A stretch of 64,000 nt of DNA from Thermomicrobiaceae bacterium (GTDB taxonomy: Bacteria; Chloroflexota; Chloroflexia; Thermomicrobiales; Thermomicrobiaceae): positions 62,001 to 126,000 of the forward strand of contig JADBJL010000090.1 in NCBI GenBank assembly GCA_014874455.1, read 5' to 3'. The notes under the pieces are model-generated. The model was not told the origin of the DNA and did not search any database. It worked only from the letters and a program-made list of their open reading frames with translations. Shown here in pieces: positions 18,660 to 27,457 of the stretch (positions are counted from its first letter, which is position 1; each line of letters opens with the position of its first letter). Made by a program: the position numbers and the translations under genes.

Positions 18660-20474
18660 ATGCTCCAGCACGGGGAACTCGTCGGCACGATCGAGCAGCG
18701 GTTCGATCGACGAGTCTTGAGGAGACTCGTCCGGCGCGTGCTACCACACCGTACCGCCCTCATAGCGACCGGGCTGTTGATGCTGCTCAGCGCGCTGGCA
18801 GATCTGGCCATACCCTACCTGTTCGGGCGCGCAATCGATATGGTCGGTTCCGAGACTGACCACTCCATCTTCGGAGTCTCGGGGCAACGGGCGCTCGATG
18901 TAGTAGCACTCGCCCTACTCATTGCCGTCGGGCTGCGCTTCGGAGCCACCGCCGGGCAGCTCTACCTGGCTCAGGTCGTCGGGCAGCGATTGGTCTTCGA
19001 CCTACGCTCACGGCTCTTCACGCACCTGCAGCGGATCGGCCTGCGCTACCTGGATCGCCGAGGCGTCGGATCAGTGATGTCTCGGGTTCAGAACGACGTC
19101 AGTGTGATCAATGAACTATTCAGCGACGGCTTGGTCGGAGTCCTCAGCGACCTGCTGACCTTGGTGGGGATCGTCACAGTCATGGTCTTGACCAACTGGA
19201 GACTCGCGGCTGTCAGCTTCGCCGCAGTACCGATCGTGGTAGGAGGAATGGTGTGGTGGAGACGACATGCCGTCGAGGCGTATCGGGCCACCCGACTCGC
19301 GATTGCTCGACTGAACGGCCACCTGGCAGAGAGCATCAACGGAATCCGAGTGATCCAGACCTTCGCGCAGGAGGAGCGGCAACTCCAACGCTTCGAACAG
19401 GTGAATAGGGGTTATCTCGATGCCAGCTTGCGAGCGGCGCGGCTCTCGTCACTGCTCTTCCCTTCCGTGCAGGCGGTGGAAGCGGTGACGACGTCACTAC
19501 TCATCGGCGTCGGCGGCTGGTTACTGCTCGGGACACAGGCGTTCACGGTCGGTGAACTCGTCACGTTCGCTGCATACGTTTCGCGGTTCTACGAGCCGAT
19601 CCGCACGCTGAGCATGCGCTACGACACGCTGCAGGCAGCGACCACCGCGGCGGAGCGGATCTTCGAGCTCGAGGACGTCCGCCCCGAGGTGGAGGATCGC
19701 CCCGGTACGATCGAACTGCCGCCCGTACGCGGCGAAGTCGTGTACGACCATGTCACGTTCGGCTACGACCAGGTGCCAGTCCTGCACGACATCACAGTTC
19801 GAATCGAACCCGGCGAGACGGTCGCGCTGGTCGGTGAGACAGGTGCGGGGAAGAGCACCATGGCGGCTCTCCTGGCCCGGTACTACGACGTCTGGGCCGG
19901 CGCAATCCGGGTCGACGGCTACGATCTGCGGGACGTGACGCTGCGCTCGCTTCGCTCACAGCTCGGTGTCGTGCCGCAGGATCCCTTCCTCTTCGCGAGT
20001 ACTGTGCGTGACAATATCGCGTACGGGCGCCCAGAAGCCGAGGAGCACGACATCGTCGAGGTGGCGAGGGCAGTTGGTATCCATGAAGCGATCATGCAGT
20101 TGCCGCGAGGGTACGATACACCTGTCCACGAGCGCGGCGTTCGGCTCTCGGTCGGCCAGCGACAGTTAATCACGATTGCCCGCGTACTCCTGGCGGATCC
20201 GCGCATCGTTATCCTCGACGAAGCGACCGCTCACATCGACACGGAGACCGAGCAGCTCGTCCAGCGAGCGATCAAACGCTTGCTGAGCGGACGAACCGCT
20301 ATCGTCATCGCCCATCGCTTATCGACCGTGCGTGACGCGACGCGCATCCTCGTGCTCCACCAGGGGCGGATCGTGGAGGCCGGGAGACACGATGAGTTAC
20401 TCGCCCGCGAGGGTCATTACCGGCGCCTTTACCGGCTACAGTTCCAGGCGGCAGATAAGCTCGCGGCCGACTAG
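18660..20474 (+). CDS. ABC exporter half-transporter (TMD-NBD), probable heterodimer partner
   Basis: VGETGAGKSTMAALLARYYD; LSVGQRQLITIARVLLADPRIVILDEATAHID. Confidence 0.93.
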   Translation: MLQHGELVGTIEQRFDRRVLRRLVRRVLPHRTALIATGLLMLLSALADLAIPYLFGRAIDMVGSETDHSIFGVSGQRALDVVALALLIAVGLRFGATAGQLYLAQVVGQRLVFDLRSRLFTHLQRIGLRYLDRRGVGSVMSRVQNDVSVINELFSDGLVGVLSDLLTLVGIVTVMVLTNWRLAAVSFAAVPIVVGGMVWWRRHAVEAYRATRLAIARLNGHLAESINGIRVIQTFAQEERQLQRFEQVNRGYLDASLRAARLSSLLFPSVQAVEAVTTSLLIGVGGWLLLGTQAFTVGELVTFAAYVSRFYEPIRTLSMRYDTLQAATTAAERIFELEDVRPEVEDRPGTIELPPVRGEVVYDHVTFGYDQVPVLHDITVRIEPGETVALVGETGAGKSTMAALLARYYDVWAGAIRVDGYDLRDVTLRSLRSQLGVVPQDPFLFASTVRDNIAYGRPEAEEHDIVEVARAVGIHEAIMQLPRGYDTPVHERGVRLSVGQRQLITIARVLLADPRIVILDEATAHIDTETEQLVQRAIKRLLSGRTAIVIAHRLSTVRDATRILVLHQGRIVEAGRHDELLAREGHYRRLYRLQFQAADKLAAD

Positions 20475-20623
20475 CCAAACGGTCATAGTTTTCTGCGAGA
20501 AACCTTGCGGACGTACGCCTCTCGTGAAACAATGCTTCCAGAGTGCCCCAAGAGGTCGAGCCAGCCATCGAGCGCATCGGTCTTGGCCTACGTAAACAAG
20601 CTTGCGACCGAGAAGGGGCAAAC

Positions 20624-21469
20624 GTGAATAAGGTCGAGCTTGCAGCACGGGTAGCCCAACGGAGTGGTCAGCCTCCCGAGAAGACGGCCCACGTTGTCGG
20701 TCTCCTGTTCAGGGTAATCGCCGAAACGCTCGGCCGGGGTGAAGAAGTGCGCGTGGCGGGTTTCGGCTCGTTTCGTCGGCGCTATCTCCCGGCGCGTTAC
20801 GTGCGCAACCCTCGTACTGGTGAGCTCCAACCAGTGGCTCCCCGGTTTGTCCCCACCTTCGTCGCCAGCGATCGGCTGCGACGAGCTGTCCTCCCTCAAG
20901 ATCGGATAGAGGGATTGCGGCCTGAGCAGTCAGTGTCGGGGTTGACTATGCAGGTGACAGAGGACGCAGCGAGGACGACCGCAGAGCAGCCCGGGTCGGC
21001 GGGGGAGCAGCTCAGTCGCCGGGTCGGAGTACACCTGTATCTCCCGGAGTGTGTGGTGGTCGGAGAGCTGTTCGTCTCCGAACCTTCGCTCGCCGGGTTC
21101 TTGCAAGTCTCCGGCACTTGCTTGTATCTGCATAATGCAGTCGCCTTTCCGTATCTCGAGGGGAGTCCACCGACGAGGACGAAAGAGGTCGCTGTTCGGA
21201 AAGACGACGTGCTGTTTATCGTAGCGCGCGGCGAGCTGGCGAACGAGCCGCCGAGCGCCGCGGTTACCGAGGTACAGGCAATGTGCGGGGCGTTTGCCAT
21301 CCGTGGCAAGTCATCACTGCCCTGGGCAACACTGATCCGCGAGCTGAGTCAGGAGGAGCAACGCTTCATCCCGCTCTGGCAGGTGACCGTTCACGGGCCG
21401 AGCCGAGCGAGCTTCTCCGAACCGTCGATCCTTTTGGGGCTGCGACGGCTCACCCTCTTAGGCACTTGA
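20624..21469 (+). CDS. HU/IHF-family DNA-binding domain fused to an uncharacterised C-terminal region
   Basis: NKVELAARVAQRSGQPPEKTAHVVGLLFRVIAETLGRGEEVRVAGFGSFRRRYLPARYVRNPRTGELQPVAPRFVPTF (HU), then ~180 further residues. GTG start. Confidence 0.85.
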   Translation: MNKVELAARVAQRSGQPPEKTAHVVGLLFRVIAETLGRGEEVRVAGFGSFRRRYLPARYVRNPRTGELQPVAPRFVPTFVASDRLRRAVLPQDRIEGLRPEQSVSGLTMQVTEDAARTTAEQPGSAGEQLSRRVGVHLYLPECVVVGELFVSEPSLAGFLQVSGTCLYLHNAVAFPYLEGSPPTRTKEVAVRKDDVLFIVARGELANEPPSAAVTEVQAMCGAFAIRGKSSLPWATLIRELSQEEQRFIPLWQVTVHGPSRASFSEPSILLGLRRLTLLGT

Positions 21470-21485
21470 TGGTTCGGAGCCGGCA

Positions 21486-22289
21486 CTACAGCAGGCGTAA
21501 CTGATCGGTGCCCGTCACAGGAGCGCGCGAGTCCCACGCTACTGGTGAACCCCGGCGGGGTAATGTCCGTATCGGCACACGCTCGTGTCTGATGCCGATC
21601 GTCTGTCTGACCGTCTCAAGCGCACGGCGAGGGGTGTTGTTCTCGGCCGAGAGGTGAGCGAGCCAGACCTCCCGCCCGAGCCACAAGTCCAGCCTGGCGA
21701 GCGTCAATGCGCACTCCTCGTTGCTGAGGTGTCCGCGCGGGCTGCGTATGCGCTGCTTCAGCGGCCAGGGATAAGAGCCACGCTCAAGCAGCTCGGTGTC
21801 GTAGTTCGCTTCCAAAACCACGAGGTGTGCCGTGCGCAGCGCCTCGTAGACATGCTGGTCAACAGTACCAAGGTCGGTGAAGACAGCGACGGCCGCCTCG
21901 CCATCGCTCACGACGAAGCCAACCGGTTCCAAGGCATCGTGGGAGACTTCGACCGGCAGGACAACAAGCCCACCGAGTTCGTAGGCCCGGCCCGGCGAGA
22001 TGACCTCATGCTGGAAACCGGGACCCGGATCGAGCGCGCGCAGGGTTCCGGCGGTACAGATGACCGGCACGTGCTGGTATCGGAGCAAGTGAACAAGCCC
22101 GCACACATGGTCATGGTGCTCGTGCGACAGAAGGATAGCTGTGAGGGCATCGTCGGTAATCCCGAGTGCCGCCAGCGCCGTGTGCAGCGCGCGAATCGGC
22201 AGACCGGCGTCAAGCAGCAGGGCGGTGTCCCTATGCTGAATCACCATGGCGTTGCCACTGCTACCGCTGGCTAGCGAGACGACGCGCAT
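21486..22289 (-). CDS. MBL-fold metallo-hydrolase (YycJ/WalJ-like)
   Basis: MRVVSLASGSSGNAMVIQHRDTALLLDAGLPIRAL; ILLSHEHHDHVCGL; LEANYD; GHLSNEECA; HLSAENN. Confidence 0.9.
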   Translation of the reverse strand: MRVVSLASGSSGNAMVIQHRDTALLLDAGLPIRALHTALAALGITDDALTAILLSHEHHDHVCGLVHLLRYQHVPVICTAGTLRALDPGPGFQHEVISPGRAYELGGLVVLPVEVSHDALEPVGFVVSDGEAAVAVFTDLGTVDQHVYEALRTAHLVVLEANYDTELLERGSYPWPLKQRIRSPRGHLSNEECALTLARLDLWLGREVWLAHLSAENNTPRRALETVRQTIGIRHERVPIRTLPRRGSPVAWDSRAPVTGTDQLRLL

Positions 22290-22334
22290 CGGCGTTCTCC
22301 CATCCAGACAGGTGCCTCTACGCCCGCTCGTGCC

Positions 22335-23132
22335 TCAGAAACTCGGCACCGCGATCACCGCCGCGAAGCGTCCTGCACGGCAACTACCGGCTCGATAGTC
22401 CCGATGAGAAAACCAGTCGGAACTCCGACAACGCGTACAGATCGCAGCCAGCTCGACATGGTCAGGCCGCAGGCCGGCCGCCAGGAGTGACAACCGGTTC
22501 GCTTCCACGAGGTCGAAATGCCAGCCGCTGCCGCGCCGCAGCACCGCTCGGCCCTGCCGGTCTATCCCACACTTCGACCAGGCCTCGAGAACCTCGTCAC
22601 CGACTTCATAACAACAGACGCCGATCGCCGGGCCTATACCAGCGCGGAGTTGAGCTGGGTCAGTCCCGAACTCGGCGTGGAGCAGCCGCACTGCTTCGAG
22701 CACGATGCCGCTCACCGTGCCTCTCCACCCGGCATGCAGCGCCGCGGCAACACGGTTCACCGGGTCGTACAGGACAACCGGCGCGCAGTCGGCGCAGAAG
22801 ACCGCAAGGGGCAGCCCTGGGACGCACGTGGCCAATCCGTCCGTTGCCGAAATAGCCGTGTCGAGCACATCAGCGCCGCTCCCGGCATCGCGTTCTGAGA
22901 CGAGCGCGACGCGGGTACCATGCACCTGACGTGCACAGACTGTCCGGCGCCAGTCCAGGCCGATAGCCTGCCACCAGCGCCTCCGGTTGTCGCGTACTGC
23001 CGCCGCTTCGCCGGTGGCGAAACTGACATCTCCTTCGAGCGGGAGTGACGGGTGCCGCCGGGTGATGCCGTGCGGCACACCGAGTGCCTCCAGGTGACGA
23101 AAGCGGTACACGTCGAGCGGGAAATCGAGCAT
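22335..23132 (-). CDS. pgeF: Peptidoglycan editing factor PgeF / YfiH-family laccase-domain protein
   Basis: CARQVHGTRVALV; TDGLATCVPGLPLAVFCADCAPVVLYDP; ALHAGWRGTVSGIV; GIGPAIGVCCYEVGDEV. Confidence 0.9.
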   Translation of the reverse strand: MLDFPLDVYRFRHLEALGVPHGITRRHPSLPLEGDVSFATGEAAAVRDNRRRWWQAIGLDWRRTVCARQVHGTRVALVSERDAGSGADVLDTAISATDGLATCVPGLPLAVFCADCAPVVLYDPVNRVAAALHAGWRGTVSGIVLEAVRLLHAEFGTDPAQLRAGIGPAIGVCCYEVGDEVLEAWSKCGIDRQGRAVLRRGSGWHFDLVEANRLSLLAAGLRPDHVELAAICTRCRSSDWFSHRDYRAGSCRAGRFAAVIAVPSF

Positions 23133-23144
23133 CTGCGAAGCCGT

Positions 23145-24782
23145 TCAGTAGCGCTCGAGCGCCAAGGGTACGTCGATCAGCACCGGTCGACCGCTGTCGA
23201 CGCTACGGTGCAGCGCCTCCGCCAGCTCATCCGGTGAACTCGCCCGGAGCGCCTGAATGCCGTACGCGTCAGCGATCTTGAGGAAATCCGGGTTCACGAG
23301 ATCGACGTCGATATACCGGCCCGGGTGCGATCGCCGCATCGCCACTTTGACAGCCGTGTGGGTGCTGTCGTTGAAGATGACCACGGTGATCGGAATGCGA
23401 TAGTGTGCCAGTACGCCCAGCTCCTCTATCGTGAACTGGAACCCGCCATCCCCAGCGAGCGAGACGACCGTTCGCTCTGGCCGCGCTAGCTTCGCGCCGA
23501 TCGCTGTCGGCAAAGAAGATCCGAGCGTGCCGAAGCCGCGCGGGAAGATGTACGTGCGCGGCTCGTAAATCGGAAGATAGCGGACTCCCTCGTAGCACAT
23601 CATCGTCATATCGTTCACGACGACCGCATCGCGCGGTAATGCCTGGCGAAGAGCCTCGAGATAGGGGAGATAGCGCGCAGTTCGCTCGTCGACCGGTTCG
23701 AGCATTCGTTGCCGTACCGCCCTCACGTCCGCGATAGGCCAGCGCTCAACCGGACGAGCACCGGCACGGATCCGCTCGAGCAGTGCACGCAGTGTGGCGG
23801 CCGCGTCGGCCTGGATAGCGACGGCCGTGGGATAGCGCTTGCCGAACTCGCTCGGGTCGATATCGATATGAATCAGCGGCTTCGGTAGCGGCATGCTACC
23901 GTCGGCGGTCGTGCGGATCCCGAGCCCCGTGCCGATGGCGATCGTCAGATCCGATCCTGTCATCAGTGAAGAAACCGGGTTTTCGGGAGACCACCGGTAC
24001 CCGAAGGCGCCCGTGGCATAAGGGTGATCCTCAGGTATGGCACCCTTGCCGGGTAGTGACGTGCACACCGGCGCGCCGAGTTCCTCGGCTAATTCGCGGA
24101 CGAGTGGTGCGGCCTCTTCGGTTGCTGCGCCACCGCCGGCGAAGATGAAGACACGCCGTGCCTGGCGGATCAATTCAGCCGCCTGATCGATCAGCGAGTG
24201 GGGTGGGAGCGCTGGGCTCGGCTCGATCCTTCCAGGCTGCTCTAGTGTCGCTTCCTCCTCGAGTACATCGAGGGGGATCTCGACGTAAACTGGGCGTGGT
24301 CGGCCTGTATACAGTTGCGTAAATGCTTCACTGATGGCCGGGACAATCTCGGTCGCATCGCGAACCTGGTATGCCCATTTGACCAGTGGTTGGATAGACG
24401 CCATCTGGTCGGTCATCTCATGGAGGTTGCCTTCGAGTTTACCCAAGAAACGGCGTTCCAGGTTGGTAGCGATCAGGAGGACGCGAGAACTGTCGGCGAA
24501 GGCCTGGGCAACAGGCGTCGCAATGTTCGTTACTCCCGGGCCGGTGATCGTGATGGCTACGCCCGGTTGGCCGGAAGCTCGAGCGTAGCCATCGGCCATG
24601 AAGCCGGCGCCTTGCTCGTGGCGTGGGAGGATTGTCGATACGTGATCGTTGTCGTACAGCGCATCATAGATCTCGAGCGTGTGAACCCCGGGGATACCGA
24701 AGACATACCGTACACCCTGCGCTTCGAGGGCCTTCACTAAGGCCACGCCGCCGCTGACCCGGCGTTTCGTCTCGACTGCCAC
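23145..24782 (-). CDS. Thiamine-diphosphate-dependent enzyme, acetolactate synthase large-subunit-like
   Basis: GVRYVFGIPGVHTLEIYDAL; HEQGAGFMADGYARASGQPGVAITITGPGVTNIATPVAQA; GDGGFQFTIEELGVLAHYRIPITVVIFNDS. GTG at 24782 preferred over the longer ORF to 24878. Confidence 0.85.
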   Translation of the reverse strand: MAVETKRRVSGGVALVKALEAQGVRYVFGIPGVHTLEIYDALYDNDHVSTILPRHEQGAGFMADGYARASGQPGVAITITGPGVTNIATPVAQAFADSSRVLLIATNLERRFLGKLEGNLHEMTDQMASIQPLVKWAYQVRDATEIVPAISEAFTQLYTGRPRPVYVEIPLDVLEEEATLEQPGRIEPSPALPPHSLIDQAAELIRQARRVFIFAGGGAATEEAAPLVRELAEELGAPVCTSLPGKGAIPEDHPYATGAFGYRWSPENPVSSLMTGSDLTIAIGTGLGIRTTADGSMPLPKPLIHIDIDPSEFGKRYPTAVAIQADAAATLRALLERIRAGARPVERWPIADVRAVRQRMLEPVDERTARYLPYLEALRQALPRDAVVVNDMTMMCYEGVRYLPIYEPRTYIFPRGFGTLGSSLPTAIGAKLARPERTVVSLAGDGGFQFTIEELGVLAHYRIPITVVIFNDSTHTAVKVAMRRSHPGRYIDVDLVNPDFLKIADAYGIQALRASSPDELAEALHRSVDSGRPVLIDVPLALERY

Positions 24783-25010
24783 CTGTCTCCGCTCCCACTC
24801 ATAACTGCAGTGCGGCTCCCGGCGAGCTGCCAGCGGGTAGTATAGCCGGACATCCCGATGGTAGCCCCTGGTCGTCATCGATCTCGAGGGTGAGAACCTG
24901 GCCCGTTGTGGTTCCCAGAGGTTCGTGGGAGCGTGGTTAGGATGCGCGGGTGAACCGGTGGGGCGTAGACCGGCGGGTGCGTACTGTGCGTGCGGTCAGG
25001 CTCTAAGAGT

Positions 25011-25144
25011 GCTCTTGCGCATAAGCGCACTTATCCGCAAGAGCGGGGGCAGGGTGCCTCAGCGAACACGCCACCTGCAGGGGACTCACCTGCGATGTGC
25101 CTCTGCCCCGTCGGGCTGCACCTGCCTGCGAGGCTTGCGACAAG
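25011..25144 (-). other. Candidate structured RNA element between nfi and the ThDP enzyme gene
   Basis: Minus strand: CUUGUCGCAAG pairs with CUUGC(G)GAUAAG; GGGGCAG pairs with CUGCCCC; alternative hairpin GCUCUUGCG-G-AUAAG-UGCG-CUUAU-G-CGCAAGAGC. GCAGGTG occurs three times. No supported ORF. Confidence 0.55.
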
Positions 25145-25168
25145 GGCAATCACACTGCCTCCAGCCCC

Positions 25169-25846
25169 TTACGACCGTCGGGCACGGAGCGCGGCTACCG
25201 CACGCTGCGCTTCTCGGTGCGCACGCAGTGTGGGTTCGGGAATGCGATCGTGCGCAAGTCGTAATGTCCAGCTTACAGCTTCTTCGAGTGTGATCAGATG
25301 CCCCACGGACACGAAGACCGGCCGAGCACCGGCCTTTGTCCGAACGACCATGCCGACGACCTCTCCGTCATCGATGAGGGGCGAGGCGGCCCCGCGCTCC
25401 GGGGCAGGCTCGTGATAGCGACCAACCAGTTTAGATTTGGCTACCCCGATCGTCGGGATGCCAAGGTGTACCCCGACGTGGCTGGCCAGTCCGCACCGTC
25501 GTGGGTGGGCTCTGCCCTGCCCGTCGACGAATAGAAGGTCTGGCCGGGTTGCCAGTGCTCGTACCGCGTCGATCACAGCCGGCGCCTCGCGGAACGAAAG
25601 ATAACCTGGGATATACGGAAAATCGACGCGGCGGACGAGCTGGCGATGCTCGCGGACGACTAGCCCCTGGGGATCCATCGCGATCACCACCGCTACCGCT
25701 TCATCGCCGGCGATATGGACGTCCGCCCCGGCGACTACCGCCGGTTCCCGCTCGAGTGGCCGCTCGACGACCTGAAGAGCCAGTTGTCGTTGCAGTTCAT
25801 TTAGGCTAGCGAGATCGAGTGTGGTGATGCCGTGGGCTGCACGCAC
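25169..25846 (-). CDS. nfi: Endonuclease V (deoxyinosine 3'-endonuclease)
   Basis: VAGADVHIAGDEAVAVVIAMD; PYIPGYLSFREAPAVIDAV; DLLFVDGQGRAHPRRCGLASHVGVHLGIPTIGVAKSKLVG. GTG start near 25846. Confidence 0.93.
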   Translation of the reverse strand: MRAAHGITTLDLASLNELQRQLALQVVERPLEREPAVVAGADVHIAGDEAVAVVIAMDPQGLVVREHRQLVRRVDFPYIPGYLSFREAPAVIDAVRALATRPDLLFVDGQGRAHPRRCGLASHVGVHLGIPTIGVAKSKLVGRYHEPAPERGAASPLIDDGEVVGMVVRTKAGARPVFVSVGHLITLEEAVSWTLRLAHDRIPEPTLRAHREAQRAVAALRARRS

Positions 25847-25863
25847 GATGACTTCTCCAGCTC

Positions 25864-26802
25864 CTACGAGGCGAAGCGCGCACTTTCTGGTAATCGAGCG
25901 CCGTGCCACCACGCGATGCCGGACATCGGCTTGCGTCCTTCGGGAAGGACTTGCGTGAGGATGACCGGAGCGGTGCCAGTGCCGACCAGCAGGCGGTCGC
26001 TGTCGGCGCGTATGTGTCCGGGCTGGAGTGATGTGCTTTCCTGGGATATGTCGACGTGAAGGACAACCAGGCGCTCCCCGTCTACCGTCGTCCACGCCCG
26101 CGGCCACGGCTGCATCGCCCGTACCAGACGCTCGATCTCCTCCGCCGGCCGAGTCCAATCGATGCGGCCATCTTCCTTCCGAAGCGGTCGCGTATAGCTT
26201 GCTGCCGTCTCGTCTTGCGGCACTGGTATCAACTCTCCCCGAGCATACTGGATCAGCACCTCAGGGAGTTTCTCTGCCGCCAGCACAGCCAGCCGTGCCG
26301 AGAGTTCACCGGCTGTCTCGCCCGGGAAAATGGGAACCCGGAACTGCGCCAGGATTGGCCCGGCATCCATTCGCGCCGACATCTCGATGAACGTTACTCC
26401 GGTCTCCTCGTCACCGTTCAAGATCGCCGCTTGCACCGGAGATGCTCCTCGGTATTTCGGTAGTAGCGAGGGGTGGATATTGACCGCACCGATACGTGGC
26501 AAGCGCAACACTGTTCGCGGCAGGATCTCACCGTACGCGGCGACGACATAAAGGTCGGTCGCCTCCCCCTCGAGCCGGCGCCGGCTCTCAGGAAGCCTGA
26601 GTCCCTCCGGCTGCCAGACCTCCAACCCGAGTTCGAGCCCTGCACGCTTGACCGGCGGAGCGCTCGGCCGCTGCCCACGGCCCGCTGGCCGATCCGGTTG
26701 TGTCACCACGAGGCGAACCACGAAGCGCGGATCGCCAGCAAGCGCGCGAAGGATCGGCACGGCGAAGTCAGCGGTACCGAAGAAAACGATCTCGAGCACC
26801 AT
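25864..26802 (-). CDS. fmt: Methionyl-tRNA formyltransferase
   Basis: VFFGTADFAVPILRAL; TQPDRPAGRGQ; NIHPSLLPKYRGASPVQAAILNGDEETGVTFIEMSARMDAGPIL. Confidence 0.96.
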   Translation of the reverse strand: MVLEIVFFGTADFAVPILRALAGDPRFVVRLVVTQPDRPAGRGQRPSAPPVKRAGLELGLEVWQPEGLRLPESRRRLEGEATDLYVVAAYGEILPRTVLRLPRIGAVNIHPSLLPKYRGASPVQAAILNGDEETGVTFIEMSARMDAGPILAQFRVPIFPGETAGELSARLAVLAAEKLPEVLIQYARGELIPVPQDETAASYTRPLRKEDGRIDWTRPAEEIERLVRAMQPWPRAWTTVDGERLVVLHVDISQESTSLQPGHIRADSDRLLVGTGTAPVILTQVLPEGRKPMSGIAWWHGARLPESARFAS

Positions 26803-26808
26803 GCACGT

Positions 26809-27315
26809 CTAGACCCGCTGGCGCGCCGCTCGCTCGACGGCACTCGTCGCGAGGAATTCGAAAGCCCCCCTCACATTGAGGCCGGTCTTCGCAGAGACGA
26901 TCGCGTGTGGCGCGTGTACGACGCGAGCGAAGACCCGGCCCCACAGGATCGGGAACGCCGGTGAGAGGTCGGCCTTGTTCCCAACGATCAGCAGGCCAGC
27001 CTCGGGCGCGTACTCCCTACAGCGGCGGTACCACTCAACTAATCGCTCGAGCGAGGACAGGCTGGTCACGTCGTAGACCAGCATCGCCGCCTGAGCGCCC
27101 AAGTAGAAGACGGGGCGGTTCCCGCTCTGCCCCTCGATATCCCAGATGGCGAGCTTCACGACCTCGTCGCCGATCCTGAACTCCTGGGTAGTGATATCGA
27201 TGCCGAGCGTTACTTGCCGTGCCTGGCTGAACTTTCCCCGCGCATACCGGCGCACCAGGGAAGTCTTGCCGACGTTCCCCTCTCCGCCGATGATCACCTT
27301 CAGCGTCCGTTGCAT
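26809..27315 (-). CDS. Ras/Rab-superfamily small GTPase
   Basis: VIIGGEGNVGKTSLVRRYARGKFSQARQVTLGIDITTQEF; LAIWDIEGQ; MLVYDVTSLSSLE; VGNKADL; SAKTGLNV. Confidence 0.87.
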   Translation of the reverse strand: MQRTLKVIIGGEGNVGKTSLVRRYARGKFSQARQVTLGIDITTQEFRIGDEVVKLAIWDIEGQSGNRPVFYLGAQAAMLVYDVTSLSSLERLVEWYRRCREYAPEAGLLIVGNKADLSPAFPILWGRVFARVVHAPHAIVSAKTGLNVRGAFEFLATSAVERAARQRV

Positions 27316-27457
27316 CGCCGCCCCCGAGGAGTCCAGACGGTGGGTCAGGGCTCAGTATAGAGCGGTCACGACCCAGGGATCAACGTACAATCGTGGGGCG
27401 ATACCGTAGCCGGACTGCCCGCAGGCACTGGCCTTCGATCGTCGAGGTTCTTGCGAG

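Noticed and set aside
25011-25144. Could the element be SRP RNA, 6S RNA, tmRNA, RNase P RNA or a T-box?
   Set aside because: No GGAAGGAAGCAG-type SRP tip, no RNase P or tmRNA conserved blocks, no AGGGTGGNACCGCG T-box motif; the length is short for 6S. A formal Rfam search is still needed.
24925-25293. 122-aa plus-strand ORF across the structured element at 25 kb (and 24990..25415, 141 aa)
   Set aside because: Cys/Arg-rich composition, overlaps nfi antisense, no RBS-supported start; the palindromic structure explains the region better.
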